From FEN-1099 sp964511015 (GTDB lineage Bacteria > Lernaellota > Lernaellaia > Lernaellales > Lernaellaceae), in the NCBI GenBank assembly GCA_964511015.1, contig CAZEDX010000018.1, positions 1 to 60,299 on the forward strand: a DNA stretch of 60,299 bases, written 5' to 3'. The position numbers and the translations under genes are program-made. Position 1 is the first letter of the stretch. Each line of letters opens with the position of its first letter. Positions 51,747 to 59,350 of the stretch are shown here, one piece after another. The notes beneath the pieces are model-generated. The model made no database searches. It was not told the DNA's origin and saw only the letters and a list, made by a program, of their open reading frames with translations.

Positions 51747-53207
51747 TTGAGCCGTTGGGTGCCGGTGCCGTGGATTTGGCTGTTGCTCGCCTGCGCCGCT
51801 CCGGCGGCGGCCGACACGATGCTCGCGCTGGGCCACACCGACCGCGAGGTCGCCGATTACTTCGCGCCGGTGCTTTATCAAGACGTGGCCGACGGCGTGG
51901 AAAACCAAGCCCTCTTCCGCTATCAAGACCTGCTGACCAACTTCGACTTCGACGGCAATTGGGACGCGAACGACAACGCCGAGCACACGTATCTGTTTTC
52001 CTTAAAGGGCTTCGTCTATTACGACGTGGTCGAGACGGGTAACTATTTGTTTGTCGAGTACTCGTTCTTCCACCCGCGCGACTGGAACTCGATTCTGTAC
52101 AGCTTCATCGACCACGAAAACGATCAGGAGAACATTCGGCTGCTGGTGCACAAAGACGGCAGCGAATGGGGCGCGCTGAAGCTGGTCGACATGAACGCGC
52201 ACGGGTTCCTCTTCGCCTATTGGAATCTCGGCGAAGGCGTCAGCGGCGGCACCTGGACCCGCAGCGGTCCGCTCGATTTCGAAGACGATGCCGGCAACGT
52301 CGGCGATTCCTTTTCCGCGACCTATCATCACGTGCGCGTGTTCATCGAATCCAAAGGCCACGGTCCCTTCAACTGCGCGCTGCACGACTGCGACCGCAAC
52401 ACCGACAACGACCTGGTGGTCTACACCGTGCTGCCCGGCGCCACGCCCGACCAGGCCTACGAGCCCGACCTCGACAACATCGAAGAAGAGCGTGTGGTGC
52501 TGGCCCAGTACGTGCTGCTCTCCGGCTACGAGGCGTACTGGACGCGCCGGCAAGCCTACACGCCGGACGTGATCTGGGATAAGGAGTTCGTCTACGACCC
52601 CGCGCGCCACGGCGACCCCGACGCCGAGCCGTTCGACTTCACCACCGAAGTCGACGCGCTCAAGATGGGCGGCGACTTCCAGGGCGATGAGGGCGACGGC
52701 GGCGGCGTGCCGCCCTGGGCCTTCAACGGCACACTCACCGGCGCCAATCCCGGCGATTGGCTGATCGACGCGGCGTACGTTTCGGCGAAGTGGTACGTCC
52801 TGCCCGGACAGGAAGAGCCGGAGTTCGAGGAATATTGGTTCAACCCCTACCTCAACGATCTGCTCGCTGAACCGCGCGTTGACGGCGACGGCGACGGCGT
52901 GCCCGACGTCTACGACAACTGCCCCGACGTGCCCAACTCCGACCAGGCCGACGCCGACGGCAATGGCGTGGGCGACGCCTGCGAACCGGCGCCCGACGAC
53001 GACACCACGGACGACGACACCGTCGATGACGACGCGAGCGATGATGATGCCGACGACGATGCGGCGGATGACGACCTCACCGATGACGATGCGACCGACG
53101 ACGACAGTGATGACGATATCGACGACGATGTCGACGATGACGTGGCATCCGACGACGACACGGCGGCCGGCGACGTCGACAATGACGATTCCGGTTGCGG
53201 CTGCTGA
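51747..53207 (+). CDS. Secreted protein with thrombospondin type-3 repeat and Asp-repeat tail ending in CGC
   Basis: This 486-residue protein starts at TTG 51747, fixed by GGGAG 5 nt upstream, only 11 bp after the microprotein stop. A signal peptide (RWVPVPWIWLLLACAAPAAA) is followed by an unrecognised domain of about 340 residues, rich in acidic and aromatic residues (YLFVEYSFFHPRDWN, DHENDQENIRLLVHKDG, YHHVRVFIESKGHGPFNCAL). One calcium-binding thrombospondin-3 repeat follows (DGDGDGVPDVYDNCPDVPN, then DADGNGVGDACE). The final 70 residues are DDDx units ending SGCGC. It is cotranscribed with the acylation genes, so it could be a partner or substrate. Confidence 0.82.
   Translation: MSRWVPVPWIWLLLACAAPAAADTMLALGHTDREVADYFAPVLYQDVADGVENQALFRYQDLLTNFDFDGNWDANDNAEHTYLFSLKGFVYYDVVETGNYLFVEYSFFHPRDWNSILYSFIDHENDQENIRLLVHKDGSEWGALKLVDMNAHGFLFAYWNLGEGVSGGTWTRSGPLDFEDDAGNVGDSFSATYHHVRVFIESKGHGPFNCALHDCDRNTDNDLVVYTVLPGATPDQAYEPDLDNIEEERVVLAQYVLLSGYEAYWTRRQAYTPDVIWDKEFVYDPARHGDPDAEPFDFTTEVDALKMGGDFQGDEGDGGGVPPWAFNGTLTGANPGDWLIDAAYVSAKWYVLPGQEEPEFEEYWFNPYLNDLLAEPRVDGDGDGVPDVYDNCPDVPNSDQADADGNGVGDACEPAPDDDTTDDDTVDDDASDDDADDDAADDDLTDDDATDDDSDDDIDDDVDDDVASDDDTAAGDVDNDDSGCGC
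52995..53204 (+). repeat. Coding Asp-repeat tract ending in GCGC
   Basis: Seventy codons of DDDTT, DDDTV, DDDAS, DDDLT and DDDAT type end in DNDDSGCGC. The terminal Cys-Gly-Cys is shared with the amidase at 46106. Confidence 0.85.
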
Positions 53208-53279
53208 CCGGCGGCCCGTCTGGATTCCCGCCAAGCGGCCCTGCTATAACTTGGCTCAACACCTGCAACCGGAGTCACC

Positions 53280-54293
53280 ATGATTCGCGTGGGCATTTGC
53301 GGCGCGGGCCACATCGTTCCCAATCACGCCGAGGCGATCGCGCGGACCGCGGGCGTCGAACTGGTCGCCCTGTCCAGCCGCACGCTGGCCGGTGCGCGCA
53401 AGATGGCGCGACAGTGCGCGGTCAAGCGCGTCTATGACGACCACCGCCGCCTGATCGATGCGCCCGACATCGACGTCGTGCTCGTCGCCACGCCGAACTA
53501 TCAGCATTGTGAGCTGGCGCTGCGGGCGATCGCCGCCGGCAAACACGTCATGGTGGAAAAGCCGCTGGCGATGACCGTCGCGCAGGGTCGCAAGATGATC
53601 ACCGCGGCCAAGCGCGCGGGCGTGCATCTGATCTACGCCGAACAACTGCCGCTGGCGCCGAAGTTCGCGCGGCTGATCGACCTGGCCCAATGCGGCGCGT
53701 TCGGTGAAATCTATATGGTGCGGCAGATCGAACGCCATGCCGGCCCCTACTCGCCGTGGTTCTTCGACAAGAAGACGGCCGGCGGCGGCGCGCTGATGGA
53801 CCTGGGCTGCCATTCGCTCGCCGTGGTGCGCGAGATTCTGGGCAAACAGCCGGTCCGACGCGTGGAGGCGCTGTCGCGCACGTTCCGCCACACGCACGGC
53901 AACGTCGACGACTTCATAATCGTGCAGCTCGAATTCGCCGGCGGAGCGATCGGCGTGGTGGAAAGCAACTGGTGCCACCTGGGCGGCATGGATTCAATCA
54001 CCGAGGTTTTCGGCGCGCAAGGCAACGGCTACGCCGACCTGTTCAAGGGCTCCGGCCTCGAACTCTACCAGGAACGGCCGGCGGCCGGGCTGCACGCGCG
54101 CCTCGGCGGCTGGCACAAACCGCAGGTCGACCCGTGTCTCGACAACGGCTACGTCGCGCAAATCGAAGCCATGCGCGACACGGTGCTGCACGACCGCCCG
54201 CCCGCGCAATCCGGCGAAGACGGCCTGGCGATTCTCGAGATCATGACCGCGGCCTATCGCGCGGCGAAGAGTTGGGGCGAGAAGCTCGGCTGA
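53280..54293 (+). CDS. Gfo/Idh/MocA-family NAD(P)-dependent oxidoreductase
   Basis: This 337-residue protein has an N-terminal Rossmann fold (RVGICGAGHIVPNHAEAI), the family motif HVMVEKPLAM, and a C-terminal substrate domain with GGGALMDLGCHSLAVVREIL and GGAIGVVESNW. Such enzymes oxidise or reduce sugar and cyclitol carbons, often for surface polysaccharide precursors. ATG 53280 follows CCGGAG. It lies 72 bp after the Asp-tail gene on the same strand and may belong to the envelope-modification group. Confidence 0.9.
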   Translation: MIRVGICGAGHIVPNHAEAIARTAGVELVALSSRTLAGARKMARQCAVKRVYDDHRRLIDAPDIDVVLVATPNYQHCELALRAIAAGKHVMVEKPLAMTVAQGRKMITAAKRAGVHLIYAEQLPLAPKFARLIDLAQCGAFGEIYMVRQIERHAGPYSPWFFDKKTAGGGALMDLGCHSLAVVREILGKQPVRRVEALSRTFRHTHGNVDDFIIVQLEFAGGAIGVVESNWCHLGGMDSITEVFGAQGNGYADLFKGSGLELYQERPAAGLHARLGGWHKPQVDPCLDNGYVAQIEAMRDTVLHDRPPAQSGEDGLAILEIMTAAYRAAKSWGEKLG

Positions 54294-54422
54294 GCGCCTT
54301 CCGCCGAACGGCAAAATAATAGACACATCCGGCCCATTATGGGATAGTTTGCCTGTGACTCGGTCCGGATATCGTTTGGCAGGCGTATCCGACCAATGCC
54401 GAGGCCTTGTGGGAGGGTGAAA

Positions 54423-54914
54423 TTGAAAGCATGGCCTACCGTTTCCTGGGTACTTTGTCTTCTCTTGGCTACCGTGGCGTGGTCGTTTAGCGGTGGCGCG
54501 GAATGGACCGGACTCGATCTCGCCGCCCGACATTCGCCGGTCGATGACGATACTGCCGACGATGACACGGTCGATGACGACGCCGTCGATGACGACACGG
54601 CCGTCGACGACGACACCGGCGACGATGACACGACACCCGACGACGACACTTACGACGACGACGAAGACGCGGATGACGACACGTGGCTCGAGCACGGCTG
54701 CGTGCTGTTCTGCAGCCAGATCACGCTCTGTGCACTGCGTGACGAGTACGACCTCTACGACTGCGACACCCGCTGCCACAGTATGGACTTGGAAGACGTC
54801 TATTGCGTGGTCAACGCCGACAATTGCGACCGGGTTCGCGAGTGTCTGCCCTCCCAGGACAATGACCTGAGCTGCGGCGGCGATGAAAACGGCGGCGTTT
54901 GTTGTGGAGATTGA
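54423..54914 (+). CDS. Small secreted protein with internal Asp-repeat and Cys-rich C-terminal module
   Basis: This 163-residue protein begins at TTG 54423, because GGGAGGG lies 5 nt before it and directly abuts the alternative GTG 54417. Signal peptide KAWPTVSWVLCLLLATVAWS is followed by an Asp tract (bases 54543-54680: DDDTA, DDDTV, DDDAV and others). A module with about 14 cysteines follows (CVLFCSQITLC, DCDTRCHSM, CVVNADNCDRVREC) and the protein ends CCGD. The cysteine spacing resembles the module in the subtilase at 5387, which suggests a shared disulfide-bonded domain. No known family. Confidence 0.75.
   Translation: MKAWPTVSWVLCLLLATVAWSFSGGAEWTGLDLAARHSPVDDDTADDDTVDDDAVDDDTAVDDDTGDDDTTPDDDTYDDDEDADDDTWLEHGCVLFCSQITLCALRDEYDLYDCDTRCHSMDLEDVYCVVNADNCDRVRECLPSQDNDLSCGGDENGGVCCGD
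54543..54680 (+). repeat. Coding Asp-repeat tract (internal)
   Basis: About 46 codons of DDD separated by TA, TV, AV, TAV, TG, TTP, TY and EDA lie between the signal region and the Cys module. Confidence 0.85.
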
Positions 54915-54923
54915 GTATCCGGA

Positions 54924-55718
54924 CTAACGGCCGACGTAGACGGCCAGCGGCCCCCACCAGACGACCCACACCCCGGCCATAAAGCCCAGCAGCATGCCCG
55001 GAATGATGATCTTGAGCCCCTCCACCTCGAACGGCAGGTCGGGCCGCACCCAGCGCTTGTGCACGCGCACCTCGAACTCGCCGCGCGCGAAGGCGTTGAG
55101 CTCGAGCACGCACAAAAACAGCAGCGCCACCGCGGTCGATGGGTCGCGGCCGATGATGCACAGCACCGCAGTCGTGCCGCCGGCGGCCAGCGAGGCGGCG
55201 GCAAGCATGGGGAAGAACAGGTGTCTGATCGAACGGGACATCCAGAAAAACAGGATCGAGCCGCCGACCGAAATCGACATGATCAGCCGCAGCCCAACCG
55301 AGGTGATGCGCCCCGGCGTCGGCGGCGTTTTGAAGAAATGGTAGAACCGAGGCAACAACACGTAGCCGCCCACCGCCATCGCGGTCAGCGACATGACCAG
55401 CACCGCGGCCGCGGCCGTGTCCTTCGCGCGTTTGATCAGCTCGTGGCGGTCGGGTCCGGCGGCGTGATCGGCCTGCGCCTCGATAGAGGTGTTGATGATC
55501 TCGAACGCGGGCACCAGGCAGATGACGATCAACAACAGCGCGCGTTCATATACCGGAATGTTGAACGACACGTTGAAGGCCAGAATGAGAATGGCCATAA
55601 AGATGTGAAAGCGCATGTTGCGCTGCGTGTGCATGGTGTAAAGCAGGCCCTCGAACGCATAGACAAAGCTCCGGCCAAGTTCGCGGGTCGCGCGTGAAGG
55701 ATTGAGGTTCTTGACCAT
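54924..55718 (-). CDS. DgkA-like diacylglycerol/undecaprenol kinase with C-terminal membrane extension
   Basis: This protein has 264 residues. The first 115 match the DgkA/undecaprenol kinase family: GRSFVYAFEGLLYTMHTQRNMRFHI, then PAFEIINTSIEAQADHA and RAKDTAAAAVLVMSL, with the catalytic Glu/Asn/Asp pattern. The remaining 150 residues add three or four more helices, including a repeat-like pair GRITSVGLRLIMSISVGGS and a final IIIPGMLLGFMAGVWVVWWG. Normal DgkA has about 120 residues, so this extension is unusual. It lies 31 bp downstream of the lipoprotein stop region on the same strand. Start ATG 55718 has a weak ribosome site. Confidence 0.8.
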   Translation of the reverse strand: MVKNLNPSRATRELGRSFVYAFEGLLYTMHTQRNMRFHIFMAILILAFNVSFNIPVYERALLLIVICLVPAFEIINTSIEAQADHAAGPDRHELIKRAKDTAAAAVLVMSLTAMAVGGYVLLPRFYHFFKTPPTPGRITSVGLRLIMSISVGGSILFFWMSRSIRHLFFPMLAAASLAAGGTTAVLCIIGRDPSTAVALLFLCVLELNAFARGEFEVRVHKRWVRPDLPFEVEGLKIIIPGMLLGFMAGVWVVWWGPLAVYVGR

Positions 55719-55749
55719 GCTGACGCGCCGGCCGGTGCGGCAATGGCCG

Positions 55750-56415
55750 CTACTGGCTGCCTCCGGTGGGAGCCGGGGTCGCGGCGGGCGCTGGCGTGTT
55801 CATCTTCTTGATCCGGATATTGACGTCGTGCACGGTGTCGACGCCGCGGAATTTTGGAGTGCCGTCCTCGATGCCCAGGCCGTCCAGAATGCCGCGCCGC
55901 TTGACCTCGTCCTTGAAGAACTTCATCCCGAGAATCTTCCAGGTGCCGCCGACTTCGATGAGAAACGGGATCTCGGTCGGGATGATTTTGCCGTCCGGCA
56001 TCTTGAAGCGGATGATCGTGCCGCGATAGACGTGGATCTTGCCGCCCTGCTGGCCGGCCTGCGCGCCGAGCTTGTAGTCGACCAGTTCGAGTTTCTGGCC
56101 GAGCAGATCGCGGTTCTTGTCGGTGAACGCGCGCTTGCTGACCATGAAGTAGGCCTGCCAGAGCTGCTGCGCGGCGCCCTCGCGCACCTTGCCCATGTCT
56201 TCGGCGGTGAGCAGCAGCCGTTTGAGCAGTTCCGGATCTTTCTTCTCGATGCATTCCTGGTAGGAAGCGATCAGCGCATCGACGCTGGTGAACCCGTTTT
56301 CAAACGCGGTAATGGTCGGGGTCGCGGGCTTGGCCGGCTTCTGCTCGCAGCTCGAACAGCCGACCAAGCCACCCGCCAGCAACACCAACAGCACCGGCAG
56401 AAATATGCGTCGCAT
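55750..56415 (-). CDS. Lipoprotein of unknown function
   Basis: This 221-residue precursor has a clear lipobox LVGC (LLAGGLVGCSSCEQ). The mature part has a helical region (VDALIASYQECIEKKDPELL) and a beta-rich domain resembling NTF2/DUF4878-like modules (KIHVYRGTIIRFKMPDG, EVGGTWKILGMKFFKDE). It ends in a Pro/Ala/Thr-rich tail. ATG 56415 follows AAGGGA. It is upstream of the DgkA-like gene in the same direction and downstream of the glycosyltransferase gene. Confidence 0.75.
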   Translation of the reverse strand: MRRIFLPVLLVLLAGGLVGCSSCEQKPAKPATPTITAFENGFTSVDALIASYQECIEKKDPELLKRLLLTAEDMGKVREGAAQQLWQAYFMVSKRAFTDKNRDLLGQKLELVDYKLGAQAGQQGGKIHVYRGTIIRFKMPDGKIIPTEIPFLIEVGGTWKILGMKFFKDEVKRRGILDGLGIEDGTPKFRGVDTVHDVNIRIKKMNTPAPAATPAPTGGSQ

Positions 56416-56487
56416 CGCTTTGTCCCTTACTATGCTGCCTCGCGCGCTAACCTACCCGAAGGGGGACGGGGTTGCAAGGGTCACGGC

Positions 56488-58107
56488 CTACGGCGTCACC
56501 CCCGGGTAGCGATCGGCCCGCCAGAAATACCAGGTCTGCGAACGGTGTCCGTCGCGCAAGCGCAACACCTGCGGCTTCACACCGGCAAACCGCGGCCAGT
56601 CCTCCGGCACCGGCGGCAGTATCCAGCGCTGATCGCCCATGTTGGCGCGCGAAGCCTTCCAGGCCGCCGTGAAGTCGTCGAGCGAACCGGTTCCACCGCA
56701 CGAAAGCAAGTAGCCGATGCGGTCGCGCCGCTGCCGCATGGGATCGTCGAATACCGGCCCGGCGATACGCGGCCCGCCCGCCTGGTAGTGCACATACGAC
56801 ACGTGCGGCGAATCGACCAGCGGAATGAGCAGGAAGTACGGCCAGTCTTCCAGCGGCGGGTCGCATTGATCGATGAAGAACAGATCGTGGCTGGTGTTGC
56901 TGCGGTTGCCCAGATCGATCTCGGCGGCGACCCGGCGGCCCATCTCCGTCAGCCGCCACGGGAGCCGCGTCCGGGCTTGGGCGTCGGGCGTCACCTCCGG
57001 AAAGCGCATCTCCTGGCCCAGGAGCATCGCCACGCCGACGAACAATAGAAAAGCCTCGCGCCCGTAATGGCGCCTGGATCCGACGACCGCGCGCAACGCC
57101 GCCCAGAGCGGCACCACCACCAACGGATAGGCGTAGTACGACGACGATTGCGGCGCGCGAATGAAGGTCGCCAGCGCCACCAGATAGCCAACCAGCCACA
57201 CCCGGTGTTCCTTGCCGCGCATGGTGAACGGCGCCACTACCGTGCCGGCGACCAGCAGAATGAAATACCAGTGGCCGAAGACGCGATGCCAATCGGCGGC
57301 GAGCGTGACCTGATTGAGGGTCAGAAACGGTTTGGCTTGAATGGTTGATTCGGCCTGCACCCCGTGCGCCAGTTCGCGCACCAGATCCCAAAAGCGCGGC
57401 ACGCCGGCCGACCAGATCCACAATGCCAGCCCCAGCGTTACCGCCGCGCCGGCCACGATGCCGGCCACGGTGGTCCAACGCCGCAACCGCAGCGCGGATA
57501 TGCTTTCGGTCAGAAACACCAGCGCGATCCCCGGTCCGACGAACAGCGCGACGGTCGGTTTGGACACCAGGCCCAGTCCAAGCATCAGCCCGAGCACCGG
57601 CCAGGCGCGAAACCGCCGGAAGCGCATGCCGTTGCCCAGGTAGGCCAGTATGGCGGCGGTCCAGAAACAGGCCGGGCCCTCGTTGCCCAGGTGAATGTAG
57701 AGGTGGCGGAATTCCGAAGGGCCGACCAACAAGCCCACAGCCGCGAACGCCGCGGCCGGGCCGACGAGCCCGCGGCCAGCGCGGTACAGAACGTAAAGCC
57801 AGAGCCAAACCCAAATCGCATTGGCCAGCAACGCCGCGGAATACCCGGTCGGGCGGGCGAAGGAGACAAAGGTCGACCACGCATACGGCAGGAACGGTTT
57901 GCGCAGCGACGGCTGAAGCACATTGCCGGTGACTTCGAGGTTCGCCTTGACCCGGTCTTTGAACAGGAAATGGAATTGCAGATGCAGCAGTTCGTCGTGG
58001 CCCCACCCCATGCCTACCGGGCGTTGGGCATTGGCCAGGCCCAGCGCCGCTAGCAGCGCAAGTGCCGCGACAAAAAGGGCATCGACGTAGATGTTGCGGA
58101 AAGACAC
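56488..58107 (-). CDS. GT-C-type membrane glycosyltransferase (ArnT/PMT-like)
   Basis: This protein of about 539 residues has ten or more helices in its first 400 residues and a soluble C-terminal part. The first periplasmic loop carries the acidic pair typical of GT-C enzymes (GMGWGHDELLHLQFHF). Later helices alternate with short basic loops. GT-C enzymes use polyprenyl-phosphate sugars outside the membrane; acceptor and sugar are unknown. GTG 58107 is the likely start because the first helix begins six residues later, but no strong ribosome site is seen, so the start is uncertain. Confidence 0.72.
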   Translation of the reverse strand: MSFRNIYVDALFVAALALLAALGLANAQRPVGMGWGHDELLHLQFHFLFKDRVKANLEVTGNVLQPSLRKPFLPYAWSTFVSFARPTGYSAALLANAIWVWLWLYVLYRAGRGLVGPAAAFAAVGLLVGPSEFRHLYIHLGNEGPACFWTAAILAYLGNGMRFRRFRAWPVLGLMLGLGLVSKPTVALFVGPGIALVFLTESISALRLRRWTTVAGIVAGAAVTLGLALWIWSAGVPRFWDLVRELAHGVQAESTIQAKPFLTLNQVTLAADWHRVFGHWYFILLVAGTVVAPFTMRGKEHRVWLVGYLVALATFIRAPQSSSYYAYPLVVVPLWAALRAVVGSRRHYGREAFLLFVGVAMLLGQEMRFPEVTPDAQARTRLPWRLTEMGRRVAAEIDLGNRSNTSHDLFFIDQCDPPLEDWPYFLLIPLVDSPHVSYVHYQAGGPRIAGPVFDDPMRQRRDRIGYLLSCGGTGSLDDFTAAWKASRANMGDQRWILPPVPEDWPRFAGVKPQVLRLRDGHRSQTWYFWRADRYPGVTP

Positions 58108-58183
58108 CGGGGTAGTGTAGCGACAACCCCCCGTCGGCGGCAAGGACGAGCGCTTCCGCCACCGAAGGCGCCGGTTTGGCGCG

Positions 58184-58212
58184 TTGACCCACGCCCAGAC
58201 GCAAAGTAAGAT
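58184..58212 (+). promoter_or_regulatory. Promoter of the beta-propeller lipoprotein operon
   Basis: TTGACC (58184-58189), 17 bp, TAAGAT (58207-58212). It overlaps the longest possible ORF start and so confirms the TTG start at 58247. The -10 is identical to that of the nuo promoter. Confidence 0.65.
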
Positions 58213-58246
58213 GCGCCGGTCCGGCTACCCCGGTGGAGGAAAACGG

Positions 58247-59350
58247 TTGCGTCGCATCTTCGGCGGTTTGTTGATTTGTCTGCTCGGCGCAGTAGCGCTG
58301 GCCGGCTGCGCCAAGTTGGAAGGCTACGAGGGCGACGGAGGGGTCTTTGACAACCCCATCGGCATCGCCGTGCGGTGGCCCTATGCCTATGTGACCAACG
58401 GCAACTACGACTTGTCCGACGAGAAACAGGGCAAGCTGAACGTGGTGGACCTGCGCATCGCCCTGACGCGCCGGGACAAATCGGTCATTTACCAACTCGA
58501 TACCCAGCCCTATCTGGCCCGCATCGTCCTGAGCCCGGACGGCCTGACCGCGTACGCGACCACCCGCCGCACCAACGAAGTGTTGTATTTCGACCTGACC
58601 GACCCCGCGCGGCCGGAGCCGATCGATCTCGACCCCGACAAAAGCGGCACCCAAGGCGTGGAAGTATCGCGCCAGCCGTTCGGCTTGGCGTTGGCGCCGG
58701 ACGGCGGCAGCCTGTGGGTCGCCTGCATGTCGCAGGGCAACGTGACCATCGTCGATCTCGCCACCAACCGCATCGCGCAAACGATTCAGATCGCCAGCGG
58801 CGTCAGCGAACTGGCGTTCGACCCGGCCGGCCGGTATGCCTACGTCACCAACCGCTTGGACCAGACGGTGACCATGCTCGATGCGCAGACCGGGGAGTTC
58901 GTCGCGTCGTTCGAGCCCGGTCGCACCAACAGCCTCACTGGCTACGACAACCGCGGGCTGGCCTTCACGCCCGACGGCCGCTACCTGTTCATCGCCGCGC
59001 GCAGCCCCGGCGATCTGCTGATGCTCGACACCGACAAGCTGCCGTTCTATCCGCAGTACGCGCTGCTGCGCACGCTGCCCACCGATTCCGGCCCGACCGC
59101 CGTCGACATCACGCCGGACGGCCGCGAGGCGTGGGTGGTCAACTACGATTCGAACACCATCTTCGCCTTCGACGCGCAAACCGGCGCGTTGCTGCAGGGC
59201 ATGTACGTCGGCGAAGGCCCGTACGACATCGAAATCTTTGAAGACGGCGACAATCCGGGCCAGTACTACGCGCTGACCACCAACTTCAATGCGCACAACG
59301 TCTCCCTGGTCGACGTGCAGACCCGGGAACTGGTGTGGGTCCTGCCATGA
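58247..59350 (+). CDS. YncE-like beta-propeller lipoprotein
   Basis: This 367-residue precursor starts at TTG 58247 with GGAGG 7 nt upstream. Lipobox LAGC ends the signal (GGLLICLLGAVALAGC). The mature part is a seven-bladed YVTN/YncE-type propeller: IVLSPDGLTAYATTRRTNEV, LALAPDGGSLWVACMSQGNV, LAFDPAGRYAYVTNRLDQTV, LAFTPDGRYLFIAARSPGD and VDITPDGREAWVVNYDSNTI. Such proteins are surface or periplasmic binding scaffolds. The stop overlaps the start of the next propeller gene. Confidence 0.87.
   Translation: MRRIFGGLLICLLGAVALAGCAKLEGYEGDGGVFDNPIGIAVRWPYAYVTNGNYDLSDEKQGKLNVVDLRIALTRRDKSVIYQLDTQPYLARIVLSPDGLTAYATTRRTNEVLYFDLTDPARPEPIDLDPDKSGTQGVEVSRQPFGLALAPDGGSLWVACMSQGNVTIVDLATNRIAQTIQIASGVSELAFDPAGRYAYVTNRLDQTVTMLDAQTGEFVASFEPGRTNSLTGYDNRGLAFTPDGRYLFIAARSPGDLLMLDTDKLPFYPQYALLRTLPTDSGPTAVDITPDGREAWVVNYDSNTIFAFDAQTGALLQGMYVGEGPYDIEIFEDGDNPGQYYALTTNFNAHNVSLVDVQTRELVWVLP

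Noticed and set aside
56447..59296. A 949-codon minus-strand ORF spanning the glycosyltransferase and propeller genes
   Set aside because: It runs antisense to the propeller gene and in another frame of the glycosyltransferase; no domain or signal is visible.
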